Shown piece by piece: positions 61,472 through 64,000 of a DNA stretch of 64,000 nucleotides (position 1 is its first letter; each line of letters opens with the position of its first letter). Below the pieces are notes generated by a model, which saw nothing but the letters and a program-made list of their open reading frames with translations, had not been told where the DNA came from and ran no database searches. Source of the DNA: Pseudomonas sp. EpS/L25 (GTDB taxonomy: Bacteria; Pseudomonadota; Gammaproteobacteria; Pseudomonadales; Pseudomonadaceae); assembly GCF_001512295.1 (NCBI RefSeq), contig NZ_LNUP01000002.1, forward strand, positions 62,001 through 126,000, given 5' to 3'. A program made the position numbers and the translations under genes.

Positions 61472-63238
61472 CTAGCGCAGCAACTGCCGCGCACCCTGCT
61501 TGAGCATGTCCCAGCCGTTCGGATCGCCACTGGCGATGGAGCCCAGGAACGCCCGTGCCTGCTCGAAGCTGATATGCGGCGGCAGGGGCGGTACGCTGGG
61601 ATCGGTGACGAACTCCAGCACCACCGGCCGATCCGCCTCGAAGGCCTGTTGCCAGGCGTCGGCCACCTCGTCCGGACGATGGATGCGCAGGCCCTTGAAG
61701 CCCAGCAATTCGCCATAGCGGGCGTAGGGGAAATCGAGCACGTCCTGGGCTGGGGCGAACTTGGGATCACCGGCCAGGGCGCGTTGCTCCCAGGTCACCT
61801 GATTGAGATCGCCGTTGTTGAGCACCATGACGATGAAGGTCGGGTTGCTGAATCTCTTCCAGTACTGCTGCAGGGTGACCAGTTCGGCATTGCCGTTCAT
61901 CTGCATGGCACCATCGCCCACCAGGGCGATCACCGGGCGATCCGGATGGGCGAACTTGGCCGCGATGGCATAGGGAATGCCGCAACCCATGGTCGCCAGC
62001 TTGCCCGACAGCGACCCCAGCATCTGCCCGCTCATGCGGATGTCGCGGGCGTACCAGTTGGTGTGGGAGCCGCTGTCGCCACAGAGGATGGCGTCCGGCG
62101 GCAGTTGGCTGGAGAGTTCGAAGAACACCCGTTGCGGATTGATCGGATCGGCCGGGGCCAGGGCACGCTGCTTGATCGACTTCCAGGAGGCGGCCACGCT
62201 TTCTTCGATGCGTGTCCGCCATTTGGCGTGGGGCTTGCTCTCCAGCAGCGGCAGCAGGCGCCTCAAGGTTTCCGCGGCATCGCCCAGCAGCGGTTGTTCG
62301 ATGGGATACCTCATGCTGATGTTGCGCGCGTGCAGGTCGATCTGCACCGCCCGGGCCTGGCCTTCCTTGGGCAGGAATTCGGTGTAGGGAAAGGTCGAGC
62401 CGACGATCAGCAGGGTGTCGCATTCCTTCATCAGCAGGTCGCTGGCTTCGGTGCCGAGCAAGCCTATGGAGCCGGTGACATAGGGCAGCTCGTCGGAGAC
62501 TACCCCCTTGCCCAGCAGCGCCTTGGCCACCCCGGCGCTGAGCTTCTCGGCCGCTGCCATCACCTCGCTGCGCGCCTGCAGGGCACCGGCACCGACCAGC
62601 ATGGCGACCTTCTGGCCAGCGTTGAGGATGTCGGCGGCGGCCTGGAGGTCGTCCTCCTGGGCATAGGGCCGCGGCGGAATGGCGCCGGCGCCGGACAGTA
62701 CATTGGCGTGCTGGTGCGGCGGGCTTTCCACCGCCGGCAACTGCTGGATGTCGTTGGGGATGATCACCGTCGCCACCTGGCGCTCGGCGATGGCCACGCG
62801 GAAGGCACGGTCGAGGACATGCCGCAATTGCGCCGGATGCACCACCGTTTCCACATAGGCGGAAACGTCCTTGAACAGGGTGTGCAGATCGACTTCCTGT
62901 TGATAGTCGCTGCCGAGCGACGAGGCCGCCTGCTGGCCGACCAGCGCGACCACCGGCATATGGTCCATCTTGGCATCGTACAGGCCATTGAGCAGGTGGA
63001 TGGCACCGGGCCCCGAGGTGGCCAGGCAGACGCCCACCTCGCCAGTGAACTTGGCGTGGGCGCAGGCCATGAAGGCGGCCATCTCCTCGTGGCGCACCCG
63101 GACGTAGTCGAACTGCTCGGCTACCCGCCCCAGGGCGCCCATGATGCCGTTGATGCCATCGCCGGGATAACCGAAGACGCGTTCGACTTGCCATTGGCCG
63201 AGTCGCTCCCAGAGATGGTCGGCTACGGTCTTGCTCAT
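61472..63238 (-). CDS. Thiamine-pyrophosphate-requiring enzyme (PoxB/pyruvate oxidase-like)
   Basis: 588 aa. The three TPP-enzyme domains are visible: PYR ([34 protein letters not shown]; catalytic Glu ~52), a central domain ([28 protein letters not shown]) and the PP domain with the TPP/Mg motif [20 protein letters not shown] then [10 protein letters not shown]. It resembles pyruvate dehydrogenase (quinone)/pyruvate oxidase but lacks an obvious PoxB-type C-terminal lipid-binding helix, so acetolactate-synthase-like activity cannot be excluded. GAGGAG lies just upstream of ATG 63238. Confidence 0.87.
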   Translation of the reverse strand: MSKTVADHLWERLGQWQVERVFGYPGDGINGIMGALGRVAEQFDYVRVRHEEMAAFMACAHAKFTGEVGVCLATSGPGAIHLLNGLYDAKMDHMPVVALVGQQAASSLGSDYQQEVDLHTLFKDVSAYVETVVHPAQLRHVLDRAFRVAIAERQVATVIIPNDIQQLPAVESPPHQHANVLSGAGAIPPRPYAQEDDLQAAADILNAGQKVAMLVGAGALQARSEVMAAAEKLSAGVAKALLGKGVVSDELPYVTGSIGLLGTEASDLLMKECDTLLIVGSTFPYTEFLPKEGQARAVQIDLHARNISMRYPIEQPLLGDAAETLRRLLPLLESKPHAKWRTRIEESVAASWKSIKQRALAPADPINPQRVFFELSSQLPPDAILCGDSGSHTNWYARDIRMSGQMLGSLSGKLATMGCGIPYAIAAKFAHPDRPVIALVGDGAMQMNGNAELVTLQQYWKRFSNPTFIVMVLNNGDLNQVTWEQRALAGDPKFAPAQDVLDFPYARYGELLGFKGLRIHRPDEVADAWQQAFEADRPVVLEFVTDPSVPPLPPHISFEQARAFLGSIASGDPNGWDMLKQGARQLLR

Positions 63239-63262
63239 GTCGTTCTCCTCGTTGTTCGCCTA

Positions 63263-63310
63263 GGTTCTGTACGAAAAGTCGCCGAGCGCAGGCATTTTTC
63301 GTACAGAACC
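63263..63310. repeat. 48-bp perfect-ended palindrome (MITE remnant or hairpin)
   Basis: GGTTCTGTACGAAAA (63263-63277) is repeated inverted at 63296-63310 (TTTTCGTACAGAACC) around an 18-nt loop. Flanking triplets are CTA and TTA. It lies between the divergent TPP-enzyme and prmB genes. The long perfect arms look like the joined ends of an insertion sequence with the middle lost; a promoter-region hairpin is the other reading. Confidence 0.7.
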
Positions 63311-63400
63311 TTAGGGTTAGGAAGAAGGGGGCCGCCGTTAAGTTCCTGCAGCCGGACCGGGCGCGGGTTAGAATACGCGGCTGATCATCCGGAGCCTTTC

Positions 63401-64000
63401 ATGAGCGAATCCCGCCTGCGCACCTTGCGCGACCACATCCGCTGGGCCGTCAGCCGCTTCCATGCCGAAGGGCTGTTCTTCGGCCATGGCTATGACAATG
63501 CCTGGGACGAGGCCCGCGCCCTGGTGCTGGGCGCCGTGCACCTGCCCTGGGACACCGCCGACCGTTACCTGGATTGCGCCCTGGAAGACGACGAGCGCTA
63601 CGAACTCGGGGTGCTCTTGCACAAGCGCATCCAGGAGCGGGTGCCCACCGCCTACCTGCTCGGCGAGGCCTGGTTCTGCGGGTTGCCCTTCGTGGTCGAC
63701 GAGCGGGTGCTGGTACCCCGTTCGCCCATCGGCGAGTTGATCGACGCCCGCTTCGAACCCTGGCTGCCGGCCACGCCGGCGCGCATCCTCGACCTCTGCA
63801 CCGGTTCGGGCTGCATCGGCATCGCCTGCGCCTATGCCTTCCCCGAGGCCGAGGTGGCCCTGGGCGATCTGTCCTACGACGCCCTGGCAGTGGCCTGGCA
63901 GAACATCGAGCGCCACGCTCTGGAAGATCGCGTCTACACCGTCCAGGGTGACGGCTTCGCCGGCTTGCCGGGGCAGCGCTTCGATCTGATCGTCAGCAAC
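63401..64000 (+). CDS. prmB: PrmB ribosomal protein L3 glutamine methyltransferase (3' end outside window)
   Basis: The first 200 codons, from ATG 63401 behind CCGGAG. It methylates the glutamine of ribosomal protein L3 using S-adenosylmethionine. The N-terminal helical domain ([32 protein letters not shown]) and the SAM-binding start [19 protein letters not shown] are present, with [17 protein letters not shown] before them. The window ends at IVSN, exactly where the catalytic NPPY motif should begin. TAGAAT at 63369-63374 may be its -10 box. Confidence 0.93.
   Translation, partial: MSESRLRTLRDHIRWAVSRFHAEGLFFGHGYDNAWDEARALVLGAVHLPWDTADRYLDCALEDDERYELGVLLHKRIQERVPTAYLLGEAWFCGLPFVVDERVLVPRSPIGELIDARFEPWLPATPARILDLCTGSGCIGIACAYAFPEAEVALGDLSYDALAVAWQNIERHALEDRVYTVQGDGFAGLPGQRFDLIVSN

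Noticed and set aside
61451-61474. Sequence at the TPP-enzyme stop resembling the left end of repeat copy F (AAGGGCGCGAGCTAG)
   Set aside because: Only about 15-20 bases are similar and there is no partner end, so a degenerate seventh copy cannot be claimed.
1-64000. CRISPR arrays, tRNA/rRNA genes, prophage, integrase or transposase genes
   Set aside because: None recognised on reading both strands; the mobile elements seen are all non-coding.

Overview
The window is about 64 kb of GC-rich DNA, densely packed on both strands. It looks like a chromosomal segment of a yellow-pigmented Pseudomonas, most likely of the P. oryzihabitans/psychrotolerans type. This is an inference from a complete zeaxanthin-glucoside gene set sitting among typical Pseudomonas chromosomal blocks (ccm, wsp, fliK2/flhB2-like genes, and a fadH-nadK-rhomboid neighbourhood). 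I saw no rRNA, tRNA, CRISPR array, prophage or transposase gene.

Layout. 1-9.4 kb: the end of a YegS-type lipid kinase, then a carotenoid island. crtZ (+) is followed by an orphan gluconate-dehydrogenase-like small subunit (-), the leftward operon idi2-crtX-crtY-crtI-crtB, and a divergent crtE (+). Together the crt genes take IPP/DMAPP through GGPP, phytoene, lycopene and beta-carotene to zeaxanthin and its glucosides. 9.4-12.4 kb: a 74-aa acidic protein, pdeM, and a serine acetyltransferase coupled to a VOC-family protein. 12.5-21.2 kb: flhB-like and fliK-like genes (-), divergent from a complete cytochrome c maturation operon ccmABCDEFGHI (+). 21.3-24.2 kb: an unknown protein and a 701-aa FAD oxidoreductase that overlap tail to tail. 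24.5-40.6 kb: a signalling block with a 2199-aa kinase/ATPase/hybrid histidine kinase, a REC-GGDEF cyclase, and the complete wspABCDEFR surface-sensing operon on the opposite strand. 40.8-46.8 kb: a KGG stress protein, an AT-richer gap, an XRE-cupin regulator, a GNAT-serine acetyltransferase fusion, a Nudix hydrolase and a YbiO-like mechanosensitive channel. 47.2-50.1 kb: a NitT/TauT-type ABC importer with a Tat signal. 50.3-52.4 kb: an AraC regulator coupled to a cysteine-less nitrilase-fold protein. 52.7-61.4 kb: fadH, a coiled-coil protein, a PLP enzyme, a DUF1853 protein, nadK, a metallophosphatase, a rhomboid protease and a small membrane protein. 61.5-64 kb: a PoxB-like TPP enzyme and prmB, cut by the window end.

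The most unusual feature is a family of six non-coding inverted-terminal-repeat elements (140-243 bp; 550, 1992, 9180, 9678, 50105 and 52401). They have 11-bp ends of the GAGCCTGTTCA type and apparent 3-bp TNA target duplications. They share an internal hairpin whose arms change together between copies. Four element ends coincide with stop codons of flanking genes, and the copies bracket the crt genes, the 74-aa gene and the AraC/nitrilase pair. A second, unrelated MITE with TA duplications lies between two c-di-GMP cyclase genes at the junction of the two signalling operons.
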